Below, piece after piece: positions 7,771-14,410 of a DNA stretch of 34,775 bases (its first letter is position 1; every line of letters begins with the position of its first letter). The translations under genes and the position numbers were made by a program. Where the stretch lies: contig JAKEGM010000037.1 of NCBI GenBank assembly GCA_022615575.1, forward strand, positions 1 through 34,775. Direction: 5' to 3'. The notes beneath the pieces are model-generated. The model did no database searches. It had not been told where the DNA came from and saw only the letters and a program-made list of their open reading frames with translations. The DNA is from Planctomycetales bacterium. GTDB taxonomy: Bacteria > Planctomycetota > Phycisphaerae > Sedimentisphaerales > Anaerohalosphaeraceae.

Positions 7771-9552
7771 ATGGCTGAACAGATTACAATTTACATAAAC
7801 AATAAAGCATACAAGGTTGACCCGAACCAGACGATTATGCAGGCCGCCGACACGCTGGGCTTTCACATTCCCCGGCTGTGCTACCACCCGAAACTGTCGA
7901 TTGAAGGGGCCTGCCGCGTCTGCATCGTGGAAGTCGAAGGGGCGCGAAACTACGTCGCTTCCTGCGCCTTTCCCGTCAGCGACGGCATGAAGATTCACAC
8001 CAACACGCAGGCCCTGCGCAAGGCCCGCCGCGACATCATCGAGCTGATTCTGGACAATCATCCCCAGGACTGCCACACCTGCGAGCGCGACGGCAACTGT
8101 GAGCTGCAGCGGCTGGCCTCCTCCATGGGCATTCGGGCGCGTCACTTTGAAGGTCCGCGGAAACGCTACGAAAAGGACCTCTCCAGCGATGCGGTTATCC
8201 GCGATCCGGAAAAGTGCATTCTTTGCGGCCGGTGCGTGCGGATGTGTTCGGAAATTCAGCAGGTTCACAATCTTACCCAGGCCCACCGCGGCTTCAACAC
8301 GGTCGTTATGCCGGCCTACAACATGCCCATGGGCGAGAGCGTCTGTACGGCCTGCGGGCAGTGCATCAATGTCTGCCCGACGGCGGCATTTCTCGAGAAG
8401 AACTATACCCAGGAATTGTTCGAGAAGCTCAATGACCCCGCGCTGGTCAAAGTGGTCCAGTTTGCGCCGTCGGTGCGGGCCGCCATCGGCGAGGCCTTCG
8501 ATGTGCCGCCGGGGCGCAATATGGAAGGCCAATTAGTCGCGGCGCTGCGGAAGCTCGGCTTCGATTATGTCTTTGATACCCAGTTCTCGGCGGATCTGAC
8601 GATTATGGAAGAAGCCAGCGAGTTTCTGGAGCGCGTACAGAACAAGGGCGTGCTGCCGATGATTACCTCCTGCTCCAGCGCCTGGATGAAGTGCATGGAG
8701 CAGTTCTACCCGGACTTGATTGCCAATGTTTCAACCTGCAAGTCGCCGATGTCCATGCAGGGCGCGGTGACCAAGTCGTATTTTGCCCAGAAAATCGGCG
8801 TTGACCCCAAAAAGATTCTCAGCGTGGCGACCATGTGCTGCACGGCCAAGAAATATGAGGCCGCCCGCCCCGAGCTGATGGTCGACGGGATGCGCGGCGT
8901 GGATATTGTTGTGACGACGCGGGAAATCGCGTGGATGATTAAATCCGCCGGCATCGACCTGCTGCACATCCAGCCGGAAGAGCCGGATCACCCCCTCGGA
9001 ATGTCCAGCGGCGCCGGCGCCATCTTCGGCACGACCGGCGGTGTGATGGAGGCGGCGATTCGAACCGCCTATGGACTCTATACCGGCCAGACGCTGGTCG
9101 ATATTGAAATCAAGGGCATCCGCGGCCTCAAAGGCATCAAAGAAGGCACGCTCGAGATGGATGGCAAAGAGATCCGTGTGGCGGTTGCTCATGGCCTGGG
9201 CAATGCCTGCAAACTGCTGGAGCAGGTTCGCAGCGATCCGGGACGCTATCACTTCATCGAGATTATGGGCTGCCCGGGCGGATGCGTCGGCGGCGGCGGC
9301 CAGCCCTATGCTCAGTGCAACACCATTCCGCTCGATGACGAAGCCCTTCAGAAACGCGCCCAGGCCCTGTATGACCTGGACCGCTCCAAGACCATTCGGC
9401 GCAGCCACGATAACCCGGATGTCCAAAAGCTTTACAAGGAATTTCTGCAGCGTCCCCTGAGTCCGACTTCGCACAAATACCTGCATACGCATTACAAGCC
9501 AAAGACCCCGCTGGGGATTATTCCAGCCAAAGAACGCCAAAGTGGAGTATAA
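7771..9552 (+). CDS. hydA: Catalytic [FeFe] hydrogenase subunit (HydA/HndD, M3-like architecture)
   Basis: 593-residue catalytic subunit for reversible H2 formation. Domains in order: [2Fe-2S] (C37, C48, C51, C65), a His-Cys [4Fe-4S] site (DCHTCERDGNC), two [4Fe-4S] motifs (CILCGRC, CTACGQC), the H-cluster domain and a C-terminal small-subunit segment (SHDNPDVQKLYKEFL). Predicted H-cluster ligands are C301, C357, C501 and C505. The signatures depart from the canonical ones: L1 is TSCSSAW (usual TSCCPxW), L2 is MCCTAKKYE (usual MPCxxK), L3 is EIMGCPGGCVGGGGQP (usual MAC). The proton-relay Cys of L1 is thus Ser. The ATG with GAGGA just upstream is chosen over in-frame codons inside hydB; the genes are 7 nt apart. 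Confidence 0.93.
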   Translation: MAEQITIYINNKAYKVDPNQTIMQAADTLGFHIPRLCYHPKLSIEGACRVCIVEVEGARNYVASCAFPVSDGMKIHTNTQALRKARRDIIELILDNHPQDCHTCERDGNCELQRLASSMGIRARHFEGPRKRYEKDLSSDAVIRDPEKCILCGRCVRMCSEIQQVHNLTQAHRGFNTVVMPAYNMPMGESVCTACGQCINVCPTAAFLEKNYTQELFEKLNDPALVKVVQFAPSVRAAIGEAFDVPPGRNMEGQLVAALRKLGFDYVFDTQFSADLTIMEEASEFLERVQNKGVLPMITSCSSAWMKCMEQFYPDLIANVSTCKSPMSMQGAVTKSYFAQKIGVDPKKILSVATMCCTAKKYEAARPELMVDGMRGVDIVVTTREIAWMIKSAGIDLLHIQPEEPDHPLGMSSGAGAIFGTTGGVMEAAIRTAYGLYTGQTLVDIEIKGIRGLKGIKEGTLEMDGKEIRVAVAHGLGNACKLLEQVRSDPGRYHFIEIMGCPGGCVGGGGQPYAQCNTIPLDDEALQKRAQALYDLDRSKTIRRSHDNPDVQKLYKEFLQRPLSPTSHKYLHTHYKPKTPLGIIPAKERQSGV

Positions 9553-9554
9553 CA

Positions 9555-10049
9555 ATGACACAAGTGACCAATGAGAAAATGGATCAAGTCCTCGGCTTCA
9601 TCGACAGCATCAGCCAGAAGCCCTATGTCGATTCGTATCTGATTGCCGTGCTGCACAAGGTGCAGCAGCTGTACGGTTACCTGCCGCAGGATGTAATGGA
9701 TATAGTCGCCGAAAAAATGCAGATTCCCACCGCCCATATCTGGGGTGTGGCGACCTTTTACCATTATTTTAACCTCTCGCCGATCGGCAAGCACACCCTC
9801 AGTGTATGTATGGGGACTGCCTGCTATGTCAAAGGGGCCGAAAAGATACTGGAGACCTTGAAAAAGGAACTCAAGATCGAGGTCGGTCAGACAACCGAGG
9901 ACAAACTGTTTACCCTGCAGGAAGCCCGCTGCCTGGGCGCCTGCGGGATTGCCCCGGTGCTTATGGTGGACGACAAGATTTACGGCGAATTGGACGCCAA
10001 AAAGACAGTCGAGATTATCAATCAGTACCGCAAGGCCGCCGGCAAATAG
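9555..10049 (+). CDS. hydC: NuoE-like [2Fe-2S] subunit of [FeFe] hydrogenase (HydC/HndA)
   Basis: 164-residue NuoE-family protein, the small [2Fe-2S] subunit that pairs with the NuoF-like HydB. An N-terminal helical bundle (YLPQDVMDIVAEKM) precedes the GVATFYHYF strand and the thioredoxin-like cluster domain. Ligands are C85 and C90 (CMGTAC) plus C126 and C130 (CLGAC), the standard CX4C and CX3C. Length is normal for the family. It starts 2 nt after the hydA stop, completing the hydrogenase set in the order B-C-D-A (Hnd naming). Confidence 0.94.
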   Translation: MTQVTNEKMDQVLGFIDSISQKPYVDSYLIAVLHKVQQLYGYLPQDVMDIVAEKMQIPTAHIWGVATFYHYFNLSPIGKHTLSVCMGTACYVKGAEKILETLKKELKIEVGQTTEDKLFTLQEARCLGACGIAPVLMVDDKIYGELDAKKTVEIINQYRKAAGK

Positions 10050-10160
10050 AAAAATGCGGCCAAAAGGTTTTTTTAGAGAAAAAACAAGACAGCGAGTGTT
10101 CGTTATGGTATAAATGGCCGGAGAGGTCCGTAAAAGTAAATCTTCTGTAGGAGAGTCAAA

Positions 10161-10544
10161 ATGGCAAAAAAGGTATTGGTAATTGACGATGACAACGATT
10201 TTGTGGAGTCGATAGTAAATCTTTTAGAGGCAAGAGGTTATAGTGTTGCCTCTGCGTCGAACGGCAAAGACGGTGTTGCGGCGGCCAAGTCGCAAAAGCC
10301 CAATGTGATTCTGCTGGATGTGATGATGACCACCAAGGATGAGGGGTTCAATGTCGCCCGCGAACTTCAGTCAATCGAAGGCGTCAAAGGTACGCCCGTT
10401 ATCATGGTAACAGGTGTCCGCAAGGAAATGAACCTGCCGTTCGGCTTTGAGCCGGATGAAACATGGCTGCCGGTCAAGCAGATTCTGGAGAAGCCGGTTC
10501 GGCCCGAAACGCTGCTGGCCGCTGTCGCTGATGCGCTTAAATAA
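10161..10544 (+). CDS. Stand-alone response regulator receiver protein
   Basis: 127-residue single CheY-like domain without an output domain. The acidic pocket is D9-D11, the phosphorylation site is D53 (ILLDVMM), with T84 (MVTG) and K111 (EKPVRP). The loop after D53 is slightly extended (TTKDEGFNV). It lies 111 nt after hydC and just before the strong terminator, so it may be the last gene of the hydrogenase operon and the partner of the kinase at 3750. GGAGAG lies upstream of the ATG. How it passes on a signal is unknown. Confidence 0.92.
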   Translation: MAKKVLVIDDDNDFVESIVNLLEARGYSVASASNGKDGVAAAKSQKPNVILLDVMMTTKDEGFNVARELQSIEGVKGTPVIMVTGVRKEMNLPFGFEPDETWLPVKQILEKPVRPETLLAAVADALK

Positions 10545-10584
10545 CGGCGTTTCTCAAGCCCGCGGTTAATTGAGACAGACAAAG

Positions 10585-10620
10585 AAAAACCCCGGCAGGC
10601 CTTTGCCTGCCGGGGTTTTT
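10585..10620. terminator. Bidirectional intrinsic terminator
   Basis: Perfect 16-bp stem: AAAAACCCCGGCAGGC (10585-10600), loop CTTT, then the exact complement (10605-10620) ending in five T, with more T-rich sequence after. A-tract and T-tract on opposite sides make it work in both directions. It separates the receiver gene (+) from rplU (-). Confidence 0.93.
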
Positions 10621-10647
10621 CTTTTCAAACCAGAAACGAATCGGGGT

Positions 10648-10977
10648 TTAGGCCTCGATGCCCTCGATGATGACCTGCAGGTATTTCTGCCGGTGGCCGA
10701 TGCGTTTGCTGCTGTTTTTGCGGCGGCGGAAATGCATCGGGTACAGCTTGGGGCCGAAAACCTCCGATTTCTCAGCGCTGACCTTGAAACTGGCGATGAC
10801 CTTGGCGCCGTCCAGGTAGGGCGTGCCGACCTGGACTTTTTTGCCGTCTGAGACAAACAAAACCTTGCCCAGATCGATGGTCTTGGCGTCCGCCGGAACC
10901 TCGGTCAGTTCGATATTGATCACATCGCCTTTGGAAACCTTATATTGTTTACCGCCTTGTTCGATCACTGCGTACAT
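10648..10977 (-). CDS. rplU: 50S ribosomal protein bL21
   Basis: 109-residue bL21, which binds 23S rRNA in the large subunit. It begins MYAVIEQGGKQYKV and contains the family signature GHRQKYLQVII near the C-terminus, after the basic HFRRRKNSSKR stretch. The start at 10977 is chosen over one five codons upstream because AGGAG lies at the right distance before this ATG. The usual partner rpmA (bL27) is absent: the stop is followed within ~30 bp by the bidirectional terminator. It has its own promoter (11040-11068). Confidence 0.96.
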   Translation of the reverse strand: MYAVIEQGGKQYKVSKGDVINIELTEVPADAKTIDLGKVLFVSDGKKVQVGTPYLDGAKVIASFKVSAEKSEVFGPKLYPMHFRRRKNSSKRIGHRQKYLQVIIEGIEA

Positions 10978-11039
10978 TTTAACTCCTGACAAATCAATAC
11001 ATTACAAAACCATATCTTATACACTCAAAAGAATGCGGT

Positions 11040-11068
11040 ATTCTACGGATTTGTGCGAAGTTTGTAAA
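11040..11068 (-). promoter_or_regulatory. Promoter of rplU
   Basis: On the minus strand: -35 TTTACA (11063-11068), a 17-bp spacer and -10 TAGAAT (11040-11045). The start point near 11033 gives a ~55-nt leader before the rplU ATG. Confidence 0.55.
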
Positions 11069-11170
11069 GCAAAATTTTTAATTTGGGTAATTTTTCTTAA
11101 GTTCCTTTCGGGGATGGAGTTATGAGTTTTTTACTAAAAAAACTTTCAGCAAGCGTCATAAGGTAATGCG

Positions 11171-11203
11171 GGCGGGATAGTACAGGCCAGTCGTGCTATC
11201 CCG
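11171..11203. other. Isolated hairpin in the rplU-tRNA intergenic region
   Basis: GCGGGATAGTAC (11171-11182) pairs with GTGCTATCCCGC (11192-11203) with a single T-G wobble, giving a 12-bp stem and a 9-nt loop. No T-tract follows, so it is not a standard terminator. The gap 10993-11344 otherwise holds only the rplU and tRNA promoters; I see no gene in it. Confidence 0.5.
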
Positions 11204-11302
11204 CCGGCGGCCGGCGAATATCATCGGATTGCCGCTGTCCCATGGTCGGGCCATTCCCAGCGTTATCAGCCCCGGATTTTTTGGAAAACGTCTATTTTTT
11301 TA

Positions 11303-11330
11303 TTGAAATGTCCCGTTTCGGCTATAAAAT
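11303..11330 (+). promoter_or_regulatory. Promoter of tRNA-Tyr
   Basis: -35 TTGAAA (11303-11308), a 16-bp spacer and -10 TAAAAT (11325-11330), ending 14 bp before the tRNA 5' end. Confidence 0.5.
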
Positions 11331-11344
11331 GACGGTTCTTGATT

Positions 11345-11427
11345 GGGTCGATGCCCGAGTGGCTAAAGGGGATGGACTGTAAATCCATTGGCTTACGCCT
11401 ACGGAGGTTCGAATCCTCCTCGGCCCA
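11345..11427 (+). tRNA. tRNA-Tyr (anticodon GUA)
   Basis: Class II tRNA of 83 nt with every arm visible. The acceptor stem is GGGTCGA (11345-11351) with TCGGCCC (11420-11426) and discriminator A. The anticodon stem is ATGGA/TCCAT around loop CTGTAAA, anticodon GTA at 11379-11381. A long variable arm (GGC-TTAC-GCC) and a T arm GGAGG-TTCGAAT-CCTCC follow. The 3' CCA is not encoded. Long variable arm plus GTA anticodon is diagnostic of bacterial tRNA-Tyr. Confidence 0.97.
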
Positions 11428-11433
11428 TTTGAC

Positions 11434-11470
11434 AAAAAAGCCGTTGTCGGTTGCCGACAGCGGCTTTTTT
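11434..11470 (+). terminator. Intrinsic terminator after tRNA-Tyr
   Basis: A 17-bp stem from 11434 to 11470 (AAAAAAGCCG paired with CGGCTTTTTT, and TTGTCGG with CCGACAG including one T-G pair) closes on a 3-nt loop and runs into a T-tract, 6 bp after the tRNA. The A-tract on the left could also stop the minus-strand gene at 11506-12528. Confidence 0.88.
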
Positions 11471-11505
11471 TGTATACACCGGATTTGGATATGAAACGCA
11501 CACCA

Positions 11506-12528
11506 TTAGGCCGGCGCTGATTTTCCGCCGGCCGTTCTGGCACGCTCCAGCAGGATGTCCATTTTTCCCCGGATTTCGGCGGCCATGCGGCTGTTGGGGA
11601 AGTTCTGAACGATAATCCGTCCGGTCTGGAGGGCCATTTTCCAGTTTTGCTCGGCAATCGCGACTGAAAACTCAACGCCCAGATTATGCAGCTTGGTTTT
11701 GAAGACGGTACTGGCGGATTCCCGCAGCGCCAGCGCTTCGCTGGGGGTCAGGTACAGGTCCAGCTCTTTGAGGATTTCCAACCCGCGGTCGGTATTCTTT
11801 TCGCGGACGGCCAGGTCCCAATCCGCCAGCAGTTCGCGTTTTCGGCGGTCCTTACGCTCCTGAAGGCGAACCGGCATGTTTTTGGCCTTATCTGAAAACG
11901 GAAACGTCTTGACCAGATTTTCAATTTGTGCGACGGCCTGAATCCATAACTTCTGGTCAAACAATGCTTCGATATGCGCAATGATCTGGTTAATCCGTCC
12001 TTCTTCGGTTGCGCTGCGGTATTTTTCCGTCATCAGCTTGAGACGATTGGCCAGTTCTTTGTATTTCGGATGTTCCGCCATGGCACGAATCATCGAGTCG
12101 GCTTCGGCAAAGTCGTGCTGGTGCAGCCGGGTCAGCGCGGCCTCTCCCAGTTCCATCTGCTCGGAATCGCGAAACACGATTTCCTTGGCGGTGTCGCTCA
12201 GCCGGGATGCCTGGGAGACCTGCATCAGCAGATTATTCTGGCGGGACAGCATTTCCACGGTGTTGTCCAACTTTTCACTGTTGAGTTTCAGGTTTTGGGC
12301 GGTTTCGTAAAGAAGCCGAAGGCCGGCAAATACGGCTGCCAGTCCGCCCAGCCAGAACAGAAACCGCGCCGCCGTTATAAAGAATTGATGCACGGTCAGC
12401 CCCTGCTCCCCGCGGTGTGTCAGCAGGCCGGCGAGGAAACAGAGAGCCGCCAGAAAAATAACGCCTGCAAAAAGCGTGTGCCACCGGCATTGTCCCTCCC
12501 ACCGATTCTTGCGGTTTTTGAAATACAT
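11506..12528 (-). CDS. Membrane protein with TPR-like helical domain, function unknown
   Basis: 340-residue protein I do not recognise by name. A short basic N-terminus (MYFKNRKNRW) leads to two hydrophobic segments at about residues 18-37 and 48-72, then a long helical region. That region begins with a likely coiled coil (NLKLNSEKLDNTVEMLSRQN) and continues with TPR-like helices (LWIQAVAQIENLVKTFPFSD, NWKMALQTGRIIVQNFPNS). TPR-like arrays usually bind other proteins, so a membrane scaffold is a guess. The start is chosen because GGGAGA precedes it and because an upstream in-frame ATG lies inside the -10 region of the promoter at 12602-12629. Confidence 0.75.
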   Translation of the reverse strand: MYFKNRKNRWEGQCRWHTLFAGVIFLAALCFLAGLLTHRGEQGLTVHQFFITAARFLFWLGGLAAVFAGLRLLYETAQNLKLNSEKLDNTVEMLSRQNNLLMQVSQASRLSDTAKEIVFRDSEQMELGEAALTRLHQHDFAEADSMIRAMAEHPKYKELANRLKLMTEKYRSATEEGRINQIIAHIEALFDQKLWIQAVAQIENLVKTFPFSDKAKNMPVRLQERKDRRKRELLADWDLAVREKNTDRGLEILKELDLYLTPSEALALRESASTVFKTKLHNLGVEFSVAIAEQNWKMALQTGRIIVQNFPNSRMAAEIRGKMDILLERARTAGGKSAPA

Positions 12529-12601
12529 GGGTTGTCTCCCTGCATTGAATATGCCAAAAGATCGAACGCAAAACATACACATTACGCATCTTGCGCTATC
12601 C

Positions 12602-12629
12602 ATAATAGAGCGTTTGAAGGGAATGTCAA
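12602..12629 (-). promoter_or_regulatory. Promoter of the TPR-like membrane protein gene
   Basis: Minus strand: perfect -35 TTGACA (12624-12629), a 16-bp spacer and -10 TATTAT (12602-12607). Predicted start near 12595, leader ~67 nt. Confidence 0.6.
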
Positions 12630-12693
12630 CAGAATAAATGTTTATTTGAGGGCCAAGGCGGCCTGTGTTCAGAATCTTGGGGGACTCTGCGGC

Positions 12694-13704
12694 CTATTGT
12701 CTAGCGGGTGTCTTGATAAGCCATTGATCGGACAGGATAATCAGGTCGTTTGGGTCAACAAACCAGCTGTTATCAAGGTCAGCCATCTGACAGGAAGTGT
12801 TGGGATCTGCCGGCGTCGGAAAATCATTGGGGTCACCGGGAAAATTGGGGTCAGTAATCGGAATATCCGGGCAGAAAGCCAGCCATGCCTCGGAGATGAT
12901 GGAATAGTCACTAAGATCGACATCACAATCCCAGTTCAGGTCGGCAATGGACTGTCCGCCTCTGCAGATACGAAGATTATCGACCGCATAATAGGATTCA
13001 TAAATGGTATCACGGTCATCCGCCACTTCGCATCGTAAAAAATAAGGGGCGGCCTGGTTGGGTTCTACGGTATAGGAAAAGGGAATCCAGCCGTCGGTCT
13101 TCGGTGACAAACGCAGCGTTGACTTGTAGTCCCCCACCGCCTCAACGTTGCATTGTGTGCCGGGAATCGAAAAATACGCCGGGGCGTTTGGATAGTCATT
13201 CGGGTCTTCTGCCGCCAGTTCCAGATAAATGGAGGCGTAATCGTTATAGGGTCTGTAATCCGTGGTTCCGAAGAAATAAGCCCCGGTGATGGTGTCTCCG
13301 GCATACAAGAAAATCGTCTGCGAGAGGATTGAACCCCCGGAAGCTAAATCAGGTTCTGCATCGCCGTCCAAGTCACCGGTTGACAATAAGACAAAGCTGT
13401 TCCCTTGAAATGGATGTGTTATCTCCCAGGTTGTTTCAGTTGATGCAAAACTTGGATGAAGACCGGCATAGCAGTCACATTCATTTGTGCTCGATGGGTG
13501 AGGAATGCGTTCCCAGCGGATAGGCGGAATAAAACCGTATGTAGTAAGGTTGGGGTCTCCGCATTCAAACAGGCCGTTATCGAGGATATTCGGATCATCA
13601 GCCGCGTTGTTCGGATCGCCATAAGCAGGACACTCGCCGCTTGCCGGCAAGAACAACAAGCAGTGAAATACAACCACCCCTAAAACGATTACTTTGACAT
13701 TCAT
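12694..13704 (-). CDS. Secreted protein with C-terminal dockerin-like repeats
   Basis: 336-residue exported protein. Residues 1-23 are a signal peptide (MNVKVIVLGVVVFHCLLFLP then ASG). The middle is an acidic, Asn/Pro-rich beta domain reminiscent of carbohydrate-binding or PEP-CTERM-type modules (GGSILSQTIFLYAGDTITGA, ending YAVDNLRICRGG). The C-terminus has two EF-hand-like calcium loops of dockerin type, DLNWDCDVDLSDYSIISEAWL and DLDNSWFVDPNDLIILSDQWL (one residue over-long loops shortened here: DLNWDCDVDLSD and DLDNSWFVDPND). Such tails are abundant in Phycisphaerae and may anchor or sort surface proteins. The ATG is placed at the signal peptide; no strong Shine-Dalgarno is visible. A spliced-on cellulosome role is not supported. 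Confidence 0.8.
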   Translation of the reverse strand: MNVKVIVLGVVVFHCLLFLPASGECPAYGDPNNAADDPNILDNGLFECGDPNLTTYGFIPPIRWERIPHPSSTNECDCYAGLHPSFASTETTWEITHPFQGNSFVLLSTGDLDGDAEPDLASGGSILSQTIFLYAGDTITGAYFFGTTDYRPYNDYASIYLELAAEDPNDYPNAPAYFSIPGTQCNVEAVGDYKSTLRLSPKTDGWIPFSYTVEPNQAAPYFLRCEVADDRDTIYESYYAVDNLRICRGGQSIADLNWDCDVDLSDYSIISEAWLAFCPDIPITDPNFPGDPNDFPTPADPNTSCQMADLDNSWFVDPNDLIILSDQWLIKTPARQ

Positions 13705-13785
13705 TATCAAAATGAGTCCAGATAATAAAAATGCTCTCTGCCTGCGGCTGTTTTGCAGGAAATATATAATATAATTTATGCCAGT

Positions 13786-13794
13786 ATTATAACA
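13786..13794 (-). promoter_or_regulatory. Extended -10 promoter element for the dockerin-like gene
   Basis: Minus strand TGTTATAAT matches the extended -10 form TGnTATAAT. The -35 region 17 bp upstream is poor. The leader of about 75 nt contains a small hairpin, CCTGC/GCAGG (13741-13759). Confidence 0.4.
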
Positions 13795-14338
13795 CATCGG
13801 GGGCGAAATTTGTTTCATGGATTTTTAAGCGATTATTCATAAAATCTGATTTTAATGCGAAACTGCCGTATGCTGGCGGCATGGTGTGTCCGTAAGTTCT
13901 TATACGCAATAGAGATGCCATTTTCTGGAAGGCGGTTTGGCCGGCAGGATTTGTGACGACTAAAATTTGATGGCCCCCCAAATTTTTCATTTCGTGTTTA
14001 GACACTTTTGTCAGGTTTTGGGCGGTTTTATTGACCAGAAAAGCGGATTGTAAAGTCCTTAATACGACTTATAACTGAACAGAAGGAGACAAAAAATACC
14101 ATAAAGATGTTTTAATGCCGGAATAAATGTGTTGCTATGGCTCCATTTTTAATTCGGTTTTCCTGATGCTGTATTTTTATTTCACGCATTTCTGCAAAAG
14201 TAGCCCTGTTTTTTTGTCGATAGGACAGGGTGTTTATTTTTTTTCGCGTGAGTTTAGTGCGTTTGATGAACAAGTCCCTGTTCTTGTATTACAATAAGGG
14301 GGGGACTGTTCGGGAGGGTACCGTGAATTTCAATGACA
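13795..14338. other. Long non-coding stretch upstream of clpC
   Basis: No ORF with coding character or Shine-Dalgarno is present in this ~540 bp. Visible elements are a weak promoter-like pair TTGTAA (14048-14053) and TATAAC (14070-14075); a hairpin CCCTGT (14204-14209)/ACAGGG (14225-14230) followed by a T-rich run ending near 14245; and a second hairpin AGTCCC (14273-14278)/GGGACT (14302-14307) with an inner TTGTA/ACAA stem. A small RNA between 14082 and 14245 would fit but is unproven. Confidence 0.4.
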
Positions 14339-14366
14339 TTGACAGGTTGAGTATTCATGGTAAAAT
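14339..14366 (+). promoter_or_regulatory. Sigma70-type promoter of clpC
   Basis: Perfect -35 TTGACA (14339-14344), a 16-bp spacer and -10 TAAAAT (14361-14366). It gives a ~38-nt leader. No CIRCE or CtsR-type repeat is evident near it. Confidence 0.7.
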
Positions 14367-14410
14367 AGAAAACGAAACTTAAATGATTGATACTCTGCAA
14401 AGGAACATCT

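Noticed and set aside
11974-13038. 354-codon plus-strand frame
   Set aside because: It runs antisense across two minus-strand genes and their promoter, with no recognisable domain or Shine-Dalgarno.
13819-14005. Small minus-strand ORF (72 codons, 13787-14005)
   Set aside because: No ribosome-binding site or coding character, and it overlaps the promoter of the dockerin-like gene.
14387-14410. Extended ClpC N-terminus from a TTG start
   Set aside because: The ATG at 14411 begins the standard ClpC sequence MFERFT and has a Shine-Dalgarno at the right distance.
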